Source of the DNA: Podospora bellae-mahoneyi
Lineage: Eukaryota > Ascomycota > Sordariomycetes > Sordariales > Podosporaceae
NCBI RefSeq assembly: GCF_035222275.1
Contig: NW_026946361.1
Coordinates: forward strand, 1-64,000
DNA length: 64,000 nucleotides
Direction of reading: 5' to 3'
Shown here: positions 36,422-47,782 of the stretch, piece after piece
Numbering within the stretch: the stretch's first letter is position 1
Layout of the letters: every line of letters begins with the position of its first letter
Made by a program: the position numbers and the translations under genes
The notes under the pieces: model-generated
The model's input: only the letters and a program-made list of their open reading frames with translations
What the model was told of the DNA's origin: nothing
Database searches by the model: none

Positions 36422-37407
36422 GGTTATGAATTGTTGAGACTGACAAAGTGGGTGTAGGCTTCTGTTTTTAATATATCAGTGTATGCCTACAGCTAGCGTA
36501 GCATTGCGGCATCTCCCCGGCATTCGGGCCACTCCCACCTCCGATGTCTGGTTCCGAAAGCGCTTCGCCAATTGGTCTCCGTTCTGCCTACCCTAGCTCA
36601 TTCGGTGCGTTAAATATCGATGGCCGATAGAAGTCTTTTGGATAATTGGGTTTGCTGAGCAAGAGATTCACCCAAGGCAAATCGTGGTAGCATCTCCTGA
36701 CCTCGAAAGCTCTACCTTGGACTTTAGTACATTGATGCCAAGACATATATATAGCTGCCATTGCAGTCTGCTATCAGGGGCTTTCACAATCCATTCTGTC
36801 AGGATTAGCGTGGCATCTCTCTCATTATGTCAAGAGTACGCGCCAGCCTGCTTTGCTCACAAGCCCGCCCTGCCTGCTCTCGTGCGTACACCTCTCCTTA
36901 CTCCCGCCTCTCATTCGGGGTGATCATTCGTCCGGTCAGCTTTGCAATGCCAAAATAATTTACTCTCACTGGGTATTTGTTAATGTTTCGTACTGCTCGG
37001 TTAACCAAACGCCCCGCACTGTCATCAAGACTCAGCCTCAAAAGGTCCAATGATTGGTAAGATGCTATGTGGTGGAACCAACGTAGAACGCCTGAGTGAT
37101 GTCGGTAAGGTAGGTAATATGTTCAAACTCCTGCGAAGGTCTAGACACCCACTCGCAAACTCTCGACGCTACTTACTCACGATATGCCAAACTTGCGTCG
37201 AGCGGGCATCAGATGTGTAGCACAACACAGGTTAGTAAGGTGACTATGCTCTGTGTATAACCTCGGACGTATTAATGACCCGCTGGCTTTCATCTCGAGC
37301 CTCTCATCAAGTCGGGGCATTGTCTATAAATTGCCTTGTCTCCTCCCAAGAGCATCACCTTCATCACAACATCAAGCCACCAAATAGCAACCCATCAAAC
37401 CTTCATC
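36422..37407. other. Intergenic, no gene recognised
   Basis: About 1 kb with no recognisable gene. The left end is the promoter of the FAD monooxygenase (TA-rich tttttaatatatcag near 36463). The right end contains tctataaatt about 85 bp before the next start, a likely TATA box. Confidence 0.5.
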
Positions 37408-37563
37408 ATGAAACTCACCTTTGCCTTGATTGCTGCCGTTGCAGCCCCAACGGAAGTAAGGAACGTCCAACCTGCATGTTTATCTGTCACTCGGCTGACC
37501 ATTGCAACAGACCCTGTTTGCCCGGGAGGTAACGACTTTATCTGCTGCAACCATCAGTGGTAG
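37408..37563 (+). CDS. Small Cys-rich secreted protein candidate, 51 aa
   Basis: Short open frame starting in good context (ttcatcATGaaa) with a hydrophobic leader MKLTFALIAAVAA, typical of fungal secreted peptides. The end is Cys-rich (CPGGNDFICCNHQ). A TATA-like element lies about 85 bp upstream. The frame stops just before a plausible short intron (ending tttcag near 37610), and the DNA beyond it again has Cys codons, so the true 3' structure is unresolved. The Cys spacing slightly recalls small defensin-like peptides, but this is not enough for a family call. It may be a functional effector-like peptide or a remnant. Confidence 0.4.
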   Translation: MKLTFALIAAVAAPTEVRNVQPACLSVTRLTIATDPVCPGGNDFICCNHQW

Positions 37564-37742
37564 AGAAGGTACTAGGTAGTTAACAACAATATTGAGTGTC
37601 ATCATTTCAGTAAAGATCGCTGCAAGATACACCAACGCCTGTAAATGCAACATCGTATCGTGGTACCCAGAAAGCCACCTTTGTGACGACAGAAACCCCA
37701 AAACAAATTAATACACTGTAGCTTTTGCCCCAAGTCTTATCG

Positions 37743-39683
37743 TTACACCTTTTCGCCAGCCGAGATGGCCTTGGTCTTCTCGAGCAACCCAAATTTGCTG
37801 TCCAACTCCTTTCTAAGTGCTACATGTCTCTCCAGAAAGGTCACTGCTGCGCCGAAAAGCGCCATGGCCAGAAAGATGACCCAGACCAGCTTGAGGCTGG
37901 AGGCAAAGACGGCCCTGATTTGGTCTTGCACACCTGGGTCGCCGAACGCGCTGATCCAGCTGGCCGATGCATGCTCGTACGCCTGTCCGTTGCTGAGTTG
38001 GTCCTGCGCATTCGCGTCGTCTATAGACTTTATGCTGGCCGCGAACTGAGCGTTGAACGCTGCGTTGGGAACGGCAACACCCAGGAGCGAGCCAAGGCCC
38101 CTGAGAAATGCCCAGGATCCCGTGGCTGCGGCATTCTCCTTGTCGGTAAGCTGGACGAGAACGGTGGGCAGGGTGGTGGAAACGATGATACCGGATCCGA
38201 TGCCGACCAGGAATGAAAACAGTATCCACAGAGCAGTTGAGGTGGACTGTTGGTAGACCACGCAGAGGAACAGACCGGCGGCCATGAGAACAAAGCCCAC
38301 ACGGTGCATGAGCCTGTATCTGCCAAACTTTGCCAGCAGTGGCCCGCCCAGGGCCGCCAGGATGACAATCGTCAGTGTGCAAGGAAGGATGAGGATTCCT
38401 GATTGGGTTGGCGAGGAGCCGAGAATGACTTGAAAAAAGGGCGGCAGGTAAAACTGAAAGCCATAGGTGATGAACCCGTGGATCACGGTGATAGCGAAAG
38501 CGGCTATGGTCGTCCTGTTGCTGAAGACGTGGGGGGCCATGATGGGGTGCGAACACCTATCGCTTCGCTCCCAAAACGCAAACGCAACAATTCCCAGCAA
38601 GCCTGTCCCCACGAAAGCTAAGATGGGAGGCGAGGTCCAAGAGCTGACAGCCGCTGAGGTGAAACCAAAGAGCATCATGATGACGCTGGCGGTCAAGACG
38701 GTGATGCCCAAGAAGTCGACCTGCGAGACCTTGAACCTCAGCTCTCGCCATGTTCTGGAGGGGTTCCCGTTGTTGAGGCTCAGCCAAAACCACATCAGGA
38801 TCAGGGCGATTAGACAGATGGGAATGTTGATGCCGAAGCACCACCGCCAGTTCATGGTGGCAAACACTCCTCCCAGCAAAGGACCGACGGTTGTTCCGAG
38901 GGCGTAGACGGCCGCCTTGATGGCGACGTAGTGTCCCCTTTTCTGCAGCGGGATTATGTCGCAGAGGATCAGTTCTGCAAAGAGATCAATGCCCCCTGAG
39001 CCCATTCCTTGAACCACTCTGCCAAAGATCAGAACGGCGCTCGAGTCGGCCCAGCCCGAGATGGCGCTTCCAATGCCAAAGATGACGACGGCGGCCATCA
39101 TCAAAGGCCGGCGGCCGCAGATGTCAGCGAGCTGGCCGTACAGCGGCTGAAAGACAATGGACGCTAGGAGAAAAGACGTGGCAACCCAGGATGAGTTTGA
39201 TCCCAGGTTGAGAGAGCTAGAGATGGTAGGCAAAGCGGTGCTGACCACGCTCCCCTCAAAGGCGGACAAGAGGATCGGTATACAAACGGCTGCGAAGCAC
39301 CTCCAAAACCCAGCTCCGCGGCGCCATCCTCCAGACGGGCCTGCCGGGGATGGCTTCTCCTTCTCCGTGTCCCACGAATCTAGGGAGGAGGAGGAGGAAC
39401 ACTCGGAAGAGGTGAGGGGAATGGTCGAAATGACAACCCCCTTCTCTTTGGATGATATGAAAGAGGCATATGATGGTGGTGGTGGTTTGATCTTGTCGTC
39501 GTCGTGGATGGGGGTTGGACAGCAGTCGGACCTGGCGTCGATGCCAGAGTCTGAGCTGGTGCGGGCAAGGGTCTCGGTCTCGGACTCAATTTCAGTTACC
39601 GAGTCTGTATCGTGGTGGGCCGTAGTCTCCTGATCAGTCTCGGCTCGGCAGGTCGGCCGAACACGAGGCTGGAAGAGACCCAT
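37743..39683 (-). CDS. MFS drug transporter, DHA2 (14-helix) family
   Basis: Intronless gene for a 646-residue proton-coupled efflux transporter of the plasma membrane. Residues 1-125 are a hydrophilic, Ser-rich cytosolic tail. Membrane helices begin at about residue 130 (CFAAVCIPILLSAFEGSVV). Motif A is present as GQLADICGRRP and antiporter motif C as ALGTTVGPLLGG, followed by NWRWCFGINIPI, typical of the DHA2 group. The C-tail is short. Length is normal. Such proteins export toxins, antifungals or self-made metabolites. The gene is on the same strand as the FAD monooxygenase 1.3 kb downstream, with the small Cys-rich frame between them. The substrate is unknown. Confidence 0.93.
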   Translation of the reverse strand: MGLFQPRVRPTCRAETDQETTAHHDTDSVTEIESETETLARTSSDSGIDARSDCCPTPIHDDDKIKPPPPSYASFISSKEKGVVISTIPLTSSECSSSSSLDSWDTEKEKPSPAGPSGGWRRGAGFWRCFAAVCIPILLSAFEGSVVSTALPTISSSLNLGSNSSWVATSFLLASIVFQPLYGQLADICGRRPLMMAAVVIFGIGSAISGWADSSAVLIFGRVVQGMGSGGIDLFAELILCDIIPLQKRGHYVAIKAAVYALGTTVGPLLGGVFATMNWRWCFGINIPICLIALILMWFWLSLNNGNPSRTWRELRFKVSQVDFLGITVLTASVIMMLFGFTSAAVSSWTSPPILAFVGTGLLGIVAFAFWERSDRCSHPIMAPHVFSNRTTIAAFAITVIHGFITYGFQFYLPPFFQVILGSSPTQSGILILPCTLTIVILAALGGPLLAKFGRYRLMHRVGFVLMAAGLFLCVVYQQSTSTALWILFSFLVGIGSGIIVSTTLPTVLVQLTDKENAAATGSWAFLRGLGSLLGVAVPNAAFNAQFAASIKSIDDANAQDQLSNGQAYEHASASWISAFGDPGVQDQIRAVFASSLKLVWVIFLAMALFGAAVTFLERHVALRKELDSKFGLLEKTKAISAGEKV

Positions 39684-41251
39684 GGTGAGTCGATACTCTC
39701 CCCAGGTGGGGAAAAGAATGATTTTCTGGTGCTAGCAGTAATCAAGACAATCGCGGACGGCACCAGCCGTTGGACAAGACCGAGGAGGTGGGCAGATTTG
39801 TGCAGAGGCAAAGTTCAGATGGGACGATGGAGGTCAGGGCATGAATGGAACGTCTGGATGAAAGACTGGTCTCGCTTTTAAACTTGTGTCGAGCCTTATG
39901 TTGCTCCCCTTCTCTTGTCGATTTCCAAAGAGACTGACGGGCCTGACATTTCTGTCAATTGTCTTGGTGTTACAAGTTTGCGTACTGCCAAGTCTGGGCC
40001 CAATGCCCGCCGTCTGGTCTGGGTATCCGTCCTGAGCACGAAAAAGTTTAATTCCTATGCTCACCTCTCACATTGTCATCGTCTGTCCTTTGGAGGAGCC
40101 ACGTACCCACCCCTTGCCATACCGACAACCCGATGAGAACTGACCAACAGAGCTCACGGTGAACCGGCGAGAGCGACACTAGATTGGTGACCCATCCATC
40201 ACAGACTGCCAGGGCGCTTGGTCATAGCTGAGTTTTCGCCGCGTGGAACGTTCATCGTACACTTCACATCCCGCTATCGGACAGGGAAGGGCGGATGCTT
40301 TGTTGTCGTGGGAGGTTCCCGAAGCTCCTTCTGCCATGCTCCATTCAGTCTATGAGGTGTCTGAGTAATGTCCGGATCTTTGGCCTGCCGTTGGGAGTCA
40401 GTCGATCATGATCCAATTCCGCACTGGTTGTGCCACCGATGACCTAGGTAGAGAAAGGTCGGGGGACACAGTATCCGACGAGCTCTCATTGGCTCTCGTT
40501 GTGATCGCGGCGGGCACGGACAGTGTTTGGCTCAAGACTCTTCTTTTGTCAGTGTTGATTGGTTACCCAAGGGTTGGCAGCCCTTGGTGCGGCAGCGAAG
40601 GAATGACTGATGAAGAATGAGTTCAGCCAAGAGCTACTATATATCTCTACAGGCTCTTCAACCGCACTTGGCTTACGAACGCGAACTGGGCCGTCTGTTC
40701 CGCGAACCATTGTCAATGGCATCTCCACAGGATGCCTTGATTCGCTGCCTTGGCTCTTAATCATGCCAATGTCAGACTACAAGAAAAATTTTACAGGTTG
40801 GTGGTTGTATTCGTATCCGAATCCATCCCAAAGCAGGCTTGGCCCATTTCGCCTGCTTAGGCTAAAGAGGTTTGGTAGAAACAAAAGAAAATCTGGAAAA
40901 GTTTGACAGGTATATAGGGTTGTGTTTGACATTCTAAATCCAGAAACATCGAGTCAAAAGAGGGCTAGGTTCCGAAACTACTCCCAAGTCAGTGTTGTGG
41001 CATGCTCGCTTCCACCTTTTCCCGACACACGAGGCGCCCATTCATTCCAGATGGACAAACTTTCTGACCCGGCCCGAAGGAGTCTTACTCGGAGAATTGG
41101 CCAGTAATCCGGAGGCAAATGCCGAACTGAATCAGGGCGGAGAGGTTAGCCAAAAGTCTATATCTGCCTGCTTTTCCACGCTCCTGTCACAAACCAAGAT
41201 TCGTGATTTGGCAACCAAAGCACACCACCCTTCATTCTGCATCTTGTCACA
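39684..41251. other. Intergenic, divergent promoter region, no gene recognised
   Basis: About 1.6 kb between the minus-strand transporter and the plus-strand Cys-rich protein gene. Short frames only. Nothing resembles a gene, RNA or repeat. Confidence 0.5.
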
Positions 41252-41827
41252 ATGGTTTCCCTTCGCCTCATGTTTCTCGCCCTGGCCCTTGGTGCCTCGG
41301 CCAAGCCTGTCGACTCGGACGCCCTTGAAGCTCGTCAGGACGGAGAGGACAAGATCGATGGCTGTGCCACGGTTCGTTGCGCCAAAGGCACAACCTGCAA
41401 AGTTCTCCTCGGCAGTCCTCTATGCGTTCCCCTCGACGCTCGCGAGACCAAATGCGGCACCGCTGTTTGTGCCGCAGGGATGGTCTGCTGCAACGCATCT
41501 TGCAACCTCTGCACCAGACCCGACATGATGTGCACGCAGCAAGTGTGCCAGTCGCCCGACACCAAGCCTCCTCCTGTCGTGGAGGAGCCGCCGGTCAAAG
41601 ATCGAATCTGCGGAACCAAGATCTGTCCCGTCGGACAGGAGTGCTGCAACTCGAGCTGTGGTTACTGCCGCGCACCCGGGCAGGGATGTACCAAAGAGCT
41701 CTGTGCTCCCACACGAGTACAGTGTGGCAAGGTCGTGTGCACAAACGGCAATGTGTGCTGTAATTCTTCGTGTGGCATCTGTACACCACCTGGAGGCTTC
41801 TGTACTCAGCAGTTCTGCTCCAGTTAA
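41252..41827 (+). CDS. Secreted Cys-rich protein with three repeated 8-Cys modules
   Basis: Secreted protein of 191 residues, no intron. Residues 1-17 are a signal peptide (MVSLRLMFLALALGASA), followed by a short acidic propeptide ending near EARQ. A first small domain, CATVRCAKGTTCKV...C, resembles Cys motifs common in fungal secreted proteins. Three near-copies of a ~32-residue module follow, each C-G-x3-C-x6-CC-x3-C-x2-C-x6-C-x4-C, with cores VCCNASCNLC, ECCNSSCGYC and VCCNSSCGIC. Modules 1 and 2 are separated by a Pro-rich hinge (KPPPVVEEPP). The eight-Cys pattern implies four disulfides per module. I do not recognise a named family. A wall protein, binding protein or effector would fit. 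Confidence 0.85.
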   Translation: MVSLRLMFLALALGASAKPVDSDALEARQDGEDKIDGCATVRCAKGTTCKVLLGSPLCVPLDARETKCGTAVCAAGMVCCNASCNLCTRPDMMCTQQVCQSPDTKPPPVVEEPPVKDRICGTKICPVGQECCNSSCGYCRAPGQGCTKELCAPTRVQCGKVVCTNGNVCCNSSCGICTPPGGFCTQQFCSS

Positions 41828-43295
41828 ACTATGCCAAGTTTTGGTCGCAGGTGCTGGGAACAAGTTTGACTGGGTCGTGGTTTGGGGCTCTCTACTCGGG
41901 TTGGCACAAAAAAGGGGTAAAGGGGGGTGGTGACATGTATCAAAAACGCAAAAAAGGGGGTTTGTTTACCTTTTGCTTGGTTGAAATCTAGGTGTAAATG
42001 ACATATCATACCCATATTAATCCACGTGGTACCTGATTCAAGACATTTCAACATGTGATCCCGTCATTCCGGCCAAAGCGAACCAGGTAGCTCGTTCCGC
42101 TCGTAAGCTCGGTGAGATGTCCAAGCTGCACCAGCACACCAACCCCAACATCCCCGCTCGTCAGCAATGGGGAAACTGTCCCGACCAAGAGGATCTCATT
42201 GTTTGAAATCCCATGTCAGCCGATCGGCTTTCCGACACAAATGCTTACCAACTGGAAGATGTCATAGGAGATGGAAGTTCAAAAATTCTCCGAAAGCTTT
42301 ACCAAAACACCGGTACCGGAAGTCCTTGGAAAAGTATCAGAATCGGGGGCAAAGTGAGAAATCAAAAAGTAGCCTGTCAGCCCGCTCTCCCAACGCGACC
42401 ATCGGTTTCTCTATGAGAAGGCACAATGTTGGGCAATATCGGCATAGGAGCATTTCGACCCGACGTTCCCTATCAGTGTCTCAGGTGGGTTGACTACCGC
42501 TTGACTGGTGTGTAGAGGTAATATATTCCGTGATCGGTGAGGTTACGGATCGCCCGTGTAGTTCCAGAAGTTCATTGATGGAAAAGATCTCTTGAGCACC
42601 GGGACTCCGTGTGTATTCCCTGATTGTCTTGAAATGTCCCCGGCGCTTTCCCCCTCAGCAGTCTTTCCCTCTGGTGCTATCGTTATGAAACAGACGAGTG
42701 GCTGTCAAGTTGCTTTCTCGATGGCAGCGAAAGCTCAAGATAAATTGCCCTCGACTCAGCCTGCGCTTGTGCTCCCAGTCTCACTGTGATGTCCTACTTG
42801 GGCTCACTTTGCTCTTAATCCGACCTGCAACCCTCGTATCTCGAATTCTGGCATCACATTCCCCCTCCCGATTAGGAAGCCGTGCCGAACCTCACCTGTT
42901 ACAGGCCTGTCGATTGGTCTCCCACATCTAATGCGGGATAAGCTCGGAGGTCGCTTTTCCCTGCGCGATATCGGGTACTTGCCAGCGGATGGGAGAATCG
43001 GCGGCGCAATCTTGGAACAGTAGTCCTCGTCTATGGTATGGCGGTCAGAGACAGTGGTGACAACGGCGAGGAAGAGGGCTATGCATAGGACAGTGTACGT
43101 CTGATACAACCTGCTGGGGGGCGGTCGATCCATGACAGGCCCAGAGTTGTTGTTTCCTGCTAATCACTTTGTTTCAGGGGCAAGCTCAATCCTGGCGTTG
43201 TTGGGGTAAAAGGGGAAAGCTTCTAACCCTGGCTCTTGAAAAGTTTCAATCACTACAAGTCGAAAAAACCACACGACTCTACCACTCCGTGAACA
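41828..43295. other. Intergenic, no firm gene
   Basis: About 1.5 kb downstream of the Cys-rich gene. A minus-strand frame of 109 codons at 42804-43133 begins with a possible membrane or signal segment (YTVLCIALFLAVVTTV) but has no other protein-like feature, so it is not called as a gene. Nothing else stands out. Confidence 0.4.
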
Positions 43296-43826
43296 TCATG
43301 CGCACCACGCTATCCCTACCAGTTCCCTCTCAAAAGCAGCTCCGCGCTGATCACGGTGTTGTAATTCGGTGTAGTACTCTCCTCTGATCCCATATGTCAT
43401 GACCACATCCACATACACCCCCGTCTTGCCATGATCTCTCTCATCGCCATTGCTGAAGCTCAAAATATCTTTTCGCAGCTCTTCAAAGCCACACGAAACC
43501 TCATCCGGCAAGGCCTTCTCCAAGTCAACTTCGAGATGTACCTGGACGGGAGCCCACGCGTGGGTTACGTAGGCAACCGGCGAGCTTGGATAGCCTCTCA
43601 ATCCGGGTATCAACAGGCGAAATCTGTTCTTGTCTGCTGTGGGATTGATGGCCGAGATCTTTGAGAATAAATGGCGGTAAATGGTGTCTTTGTCCGGATG
43701 ATGTGCGTGGAAACGCGGGGTGCCGTAGATGAGATCCTGTCCATTGGCATCAAGGCAGGCATTTAAAGTCGAGACTGACCCTTTCAACCCACAAAAAATC
43801 CAAGTTGACCCCATTGTCGAGGGCAA
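43296..43826 (-). CDS. Hypothetical protein, 176 aa
   Basis: Uninterrupted frame of 176 codons with balanced composition and no low complexity, which supports a real gene. Recognisable stretches include LLIPGLRGYPSSPVAYVTHAW and YVDVVMTYGIRGEYYTELQHRDQ. No signal peptide, membrane helix or catalytic motif is obvious. It ends about 175 bp before the stop of the next minus-strand gene. I do not recognise the family. It could also be one exon of a longer gene whose other exons I cannot see. Confidence 0.45.
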   Translation of the reverse strand: MPSTMGSTWIFCGLKGSVSTLNACLDANGQDLIYGTPRFHAHHPDKDTIYRHLFSKISAINPTADKNRFRLLIPGLRGYPSSPVAYVTHAWAPVQVHLEVDLEKALPDEVSCGFEELRKDILSFSNGDERDHGKTGVYVDVVMTYGIRGEYYTELQHRDQRGAAFERELVGIAWCA

Positions 43827-44000
43827 AATGGTGAACCTAAAGTTGATTTGGACAAGTTAAGGAGAGAGAAGGACAACACTTCTGCCTGTTTGTTCTTGTC
43901 AGGGGGGCACAGGCAATTGCAGATCATGCAAACGACCAGCATCGTGTATTTGGCCACTATCCAGAAAGAAAAAAGTGGGTATCAAGTAATAAAACCTCCT

Positions 44001-46506
44001 CTAAAACCCAGGCGGAAGTCCTTTTGGCTTCGCAGCCTTCCCCCCATTCTTCTTCAGCTCGGCATTGTACTCGCTCCTCTTTCTGATCATGAATGCAATG
44101 CCTAGCAACAAATCTGTCTCATACTGCGCCTGCTTCGCCGCCGCCTTCCCCATGGCGCTCACTGGCACAAAGTGCAGCAGGGGCCTCATGACCCTCCCAG
44201 CTAGCCTCTCAGCTGTCATTTCGTTCCTCTCGGCCTGGTCGGCTATGTCGCCCCAGAGCGTCAACAGCAACTTGAAGAGGCTCCTCTCCGGGCCTTTGAT
44301 GCCCATGAGTGCCTCCTCCCAAAAGTCAATGCCCTGGTCTATTCGCAGCGCCATGCTTCCCGCCACATTCGACTGCTTGCTCAGCTTGATCCACCTCTTG
44401 GCCAACGAATCCGGAACAAGCGGCTTAGGCAGTTCGTTTAGATACACAAGAATCAGGTCGGCAGCATCGTAGACAGTAAAGTCCCTCCAGTCCAGCACCT
44501 TGCCGTAGCCAGTCTGTGGGGTGTTGAAGATCTCCCGAAGGTCAGACACTCGATAGCTGTCGCCGTCTTGACCAAAAACATGCGGGCACTCCGCCAAGCC
44601 CATGTCCCGGATGTAGTACACGCAACGCAGGATGCAAAGAGGGTAGTCCCGCGCACTCTTGCCGCCTGCCGAGCCTCCTTCGTGGGACGTCGAGGCTACT
44701 CCCTTGGCAACCTTCATGGACTGGGCAACCGGTACTCCAAACACATTTGTCGAGGTCAGCGACTCTGCAAGAGAAGGAGTCGAGGCGGAGGGGTTGTGTG
44801 AGTGTGTTGGTGTGGCAGGCTGGCTATGCTTGGTGGACCGAAGGCCGAGGCGAGAAAAGGCGGTGCCTAACCTGGACGAGCTCCTCTTCCCGCTCAGGCC
44901 GCTGGTGCTCGTGGAGTCCCTGTCTCGATTCCCGGTGGGCATGTATGGACTCTGCGGAGGGGAAAACATAAAGTTGGAGCTTGAGGGGGTTGGCGGGCGT
45001 GTCATGCCAGACAATGACATTGGCGGCAGCGCAGGGACAGGTGGCGGCATGGGGATCTCCGCTCGGGGATTCTCAAACACAGAGTACCGAGAGAGGGAGT
45101 GAACAGACTGGTTCATGCCGCTCGAGCGCCTCGATTCCGACCCGTGAAACGAGTTGGAGTCGCCGCTTTGGGAGGAGTGATCATGCGAAGAGGTGTAATA
45201 TCCCTGCTGGCTTCCCTGTGGTGGTGGGTGGCCGTGCTGGGCGAGGATGTGCTCCGACACTGGGTGCAGGGCTGGAGGGGAGAAGCTCCGGATTCGAGAC
45301 ATTGAGTCCTTGTGGTTCAAGCTCATGTTGCTGCTCTGCCCGCTTGCCCTCGAGGCAACGCTGCTGCCGGCGTGGGACAGGGAGCCGTAGTAGTTGCTGT
45401 CGGTATCGGAGATGCTAGGGGCCTGTCGCGTGTGCTGCGGGTGCTGATTGTGGCTAAAGTTGGGGATGGCAGACGACGAGCTTCCCAGTCGAGACGTTGA
45501 TCGTGGTGGTGGTGGTGGCGGTACGCGGTTGCGCACATCGCGAATGGGCATCATGTTTGGCGGCATCTCGTGAAGCTCCCCGGAAAACTCGTCCATTTCG
45601 TCAAAAAACGTACCGTCCACTGCGTCTGGCCTGCTGGGTCGTGGTGGTGCTTTCAAGGGTTGCTTCTTGGTCAAGAAGGAGGACGACTCGTCGCAGCTCA
45701 TCTCGATGGCGCTGTCAGGGGCCTCGGCTGCTTGCGGTGGTGGCTTCGGCTGGCTTTCAGGCTTCTTTCTCGCCGATGGGGGCGCCGAGAGGTTGGCATA
45801 CTCGCGCAGTGTGTCGAAATACTGCTGCAGTGTGGTGAGGGCTCTGTTTGGGCGCATTTCCAGCGGTGGTTCGCACGAGGTTGAGATGATTCGTGCTGCC
45901 ACCTCGGCCAACTCGTCCACGTCCTCGGAGCTTGCGTCGTTGTCATTTTGGGCTTTGCTTCTATTTGGCAACAAAACATCAGCGCCTGGCTCACACCCAG
46001 CCTCACGAGGCAGCAACCTACGCGTCAACAAAGTCAACAGCCAGCCCCAGCGCGTCCTTGTACCGTCCCAGCGTCCAGTGCAGCCTGTTGATGTGATCAC
46101 GGCTCGCCATCCACCGGGCCTTCTTGTCCGCCCTCGAGACGCCGGGTCGGTTGAGCACAGATATGCACCCTTCGAGCTCGTTGATCAGGGTCAGGCAGCA
46201 GTCGAGCGCACTCGGGGTCTGCTCGGCCAAGAACGGCGGAAAGGAGGCGGCATCGTCGCGGAGGAGCTGGAGGACGCCATCGAGCGAATGGAGCTCGCTG
46301 GAGATGCTGTCCAGCTCCGACCGAGACTCGCGCACTTCGCGGACAAACTTGCTCAGGGCAAGCGAGGTCCTCGCAACGGCGTTGCTGGCGGCGAAGCAAC
46401 CAGTATTCATGGACCTGTCCATGTGTTTGTCAGCACCGTTTTGCGTGATGGGAATCTCCAGTTTGTCTTACACCCAGTCCAATCGTTGTCCAGCACTTGG
46501 ATCCAT
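44001..46506 (-). CDS. RhoGAP-fold protein lacking the arginine finger
   Basis: Large regulator related to Rho GTPase-activating proteins. Exons are 46506-46472, 46414-46022 and 45960-44001 (introns of 57 and 61 bp), for 795 residues. The start MDPSAGQRLDWVSMNTGC is chosen because splicing restores one frame. Residues 1-140 form a helical N-terminal domain. About 150-545 is Ser/Pro-rich and probably disordered, with a Pro run (RNRVPPPPPPRS) that could bind SH3 domains. A RhoGAP-like domain begins at VFGVPVAQSM (about 549) and runs to about 770. Where active RhoGAPs have GIFR, this protein reads HVFGQDG, so the catalytic arginine is missing, while DFTVYDAADLILVYLNELPKPL keeps the fold. It probably binds a Rho/Rac GTPase without stimulating it. 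No damage is visible. Confidence 0.85.
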
Positions 46507-47782
46507 TGCTGCAACTCGGTCGTGGCCACCGGTCGTGGGGATCAGGGCAGCACAACAGGCGGAGGTGCAGAGGATATAGAAATAAACAATCAACAAGTCA
46601 GGACGGGAGCTTGGAGGGAACACGCACGCACGCAGCGTCCCATGGTACGGATATGCATGTCAGCCTGCGAGAGAATTGGCCCCGATCTCCCATCACCCAA
46701 TGCTGTTGCACCCCTCCATCTCGTCCCCAAGAAGCCCAGGGTCAGCCAGCTCGCCACGCGCTTGGCCGGCGCCAGTGGTTCGCATCCATCTCGGCCCATT
46801 CAGACCAGGCCCTACAGCCCCAGGGGACCCTCAATCCGGGCCCCACCATCCGGTCACCGTTGCTCTTTGAAGCATCCAACTGCGGATTCCAGGTCCGAGT
46901 GTTTTTTTTTTTTTTTTTCCCGTGCGATGTCCTGTCCGGTGTCCTGCCTCAAGCACCAACGTACAGCAGCTGGGTGGATGATAAGAAATGGTGCTGCAGA
47001 AATAATCAAACGTGCACCTGCCGTTGCAGGACAAGTGTCCCAAGCCAATCGTTTGAGGTGACCGGGAAAAGCGTCGACAGCGGAAGGCCATTCGACACAG
47101 AAAGGGGTGACGGCCCGTGGGATCCCCTACTGAACTCTGACCCGATCGCGACCCCTGGGAAAACGCTTGGGCTGCCGGTTCAGGCGACCGGGCCCATTGA
47201 CGAGCAGAATGCGGGGAGGGCGGGGCAACCTGGAACCTGGAAGTCAGGTAGAGCTCAAAACTCGGGCCCTCGGGCCTCACTCACACATGGAAATCGAAAC
47301 AATATTCTCGCATGTGTTTTTCATGTGTTTCCCTCTGCCACAACATGTAAAGTTTCCCCTCTCTTCCTCTATGCTCCCATCACCATGAAAACTCTTCCCT
47401 CCGTAGGGCCGACCACCACTAGCTCTGTGAGCGAGGTTACATGTCACGTCGGTAAAACTCCGAGGTGGAATTGCGCATCGACGCAGCGCAACGTCTTCAG
47501 GGGGCATCCAGTGGTCGACCGAAATGAAACAAACCACCAAGAGGAACCTCGCCGTCCGTGCTCAAGAGCCGTTGAAACATTTGACGGAACTTTGGATTGG
47601 CAGGAACCGGCATCATGACATGACTTGTTGTGCTGCTCACAGCTCATCTCTTCATTCATCATCACACCTCTTGTGGAGAATTTCCATCCAAGGTAGCATC
47701 TGCATGTCAATAGGCCCGTCATCCCAGCCCTAACTCCGGTGATATATCAATCAGGAAAAGGATGAATTTTATTCCGTGCATT
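46507..47782. other. Intergenic, upstream of the RhoGAP-like gene; no gene recognised
   Basis: About 1.3 kb between two minus-strand genes. It includes an 18-base T run near 46903-46920. Long plus-strand frames cross it, but their translations are low-complexity or antisense to the RhoGAP-like gene, so none is called. Confidence 0.55.

Noticed and set aside
34084-39683. A secondary-metabolite gene cluster (FAD monooxygenase plus DHA2 transporter)
   Set aside because: No polyketide synthase, peptide synthetase, terpene synthase or prenyltransferase is nearby in this window. Two accessory genes do not make a pathway.
42804-43133. 109-codon minus-strand frame with a hydrophobic start
   Set aside because: Apart from one membrane-like stretch it has no protein-like features, no splice partners and no clear promoter.
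45667-47061. Long plus-strand frame of 464 codons
   Set aside because: Its first part is antisense to exons of the RhoGAP-like gene. The remainder is low-complexity with a Phe run from a T tract.
46497-47618. Plus-strand frame of 373 codons in intergenic DNA
   Set aside because: Composition is Arg/Pro/Ser/Gln-rich with a homopolymer Phe run and no domain. It is best explained by GC-rich chance openness.
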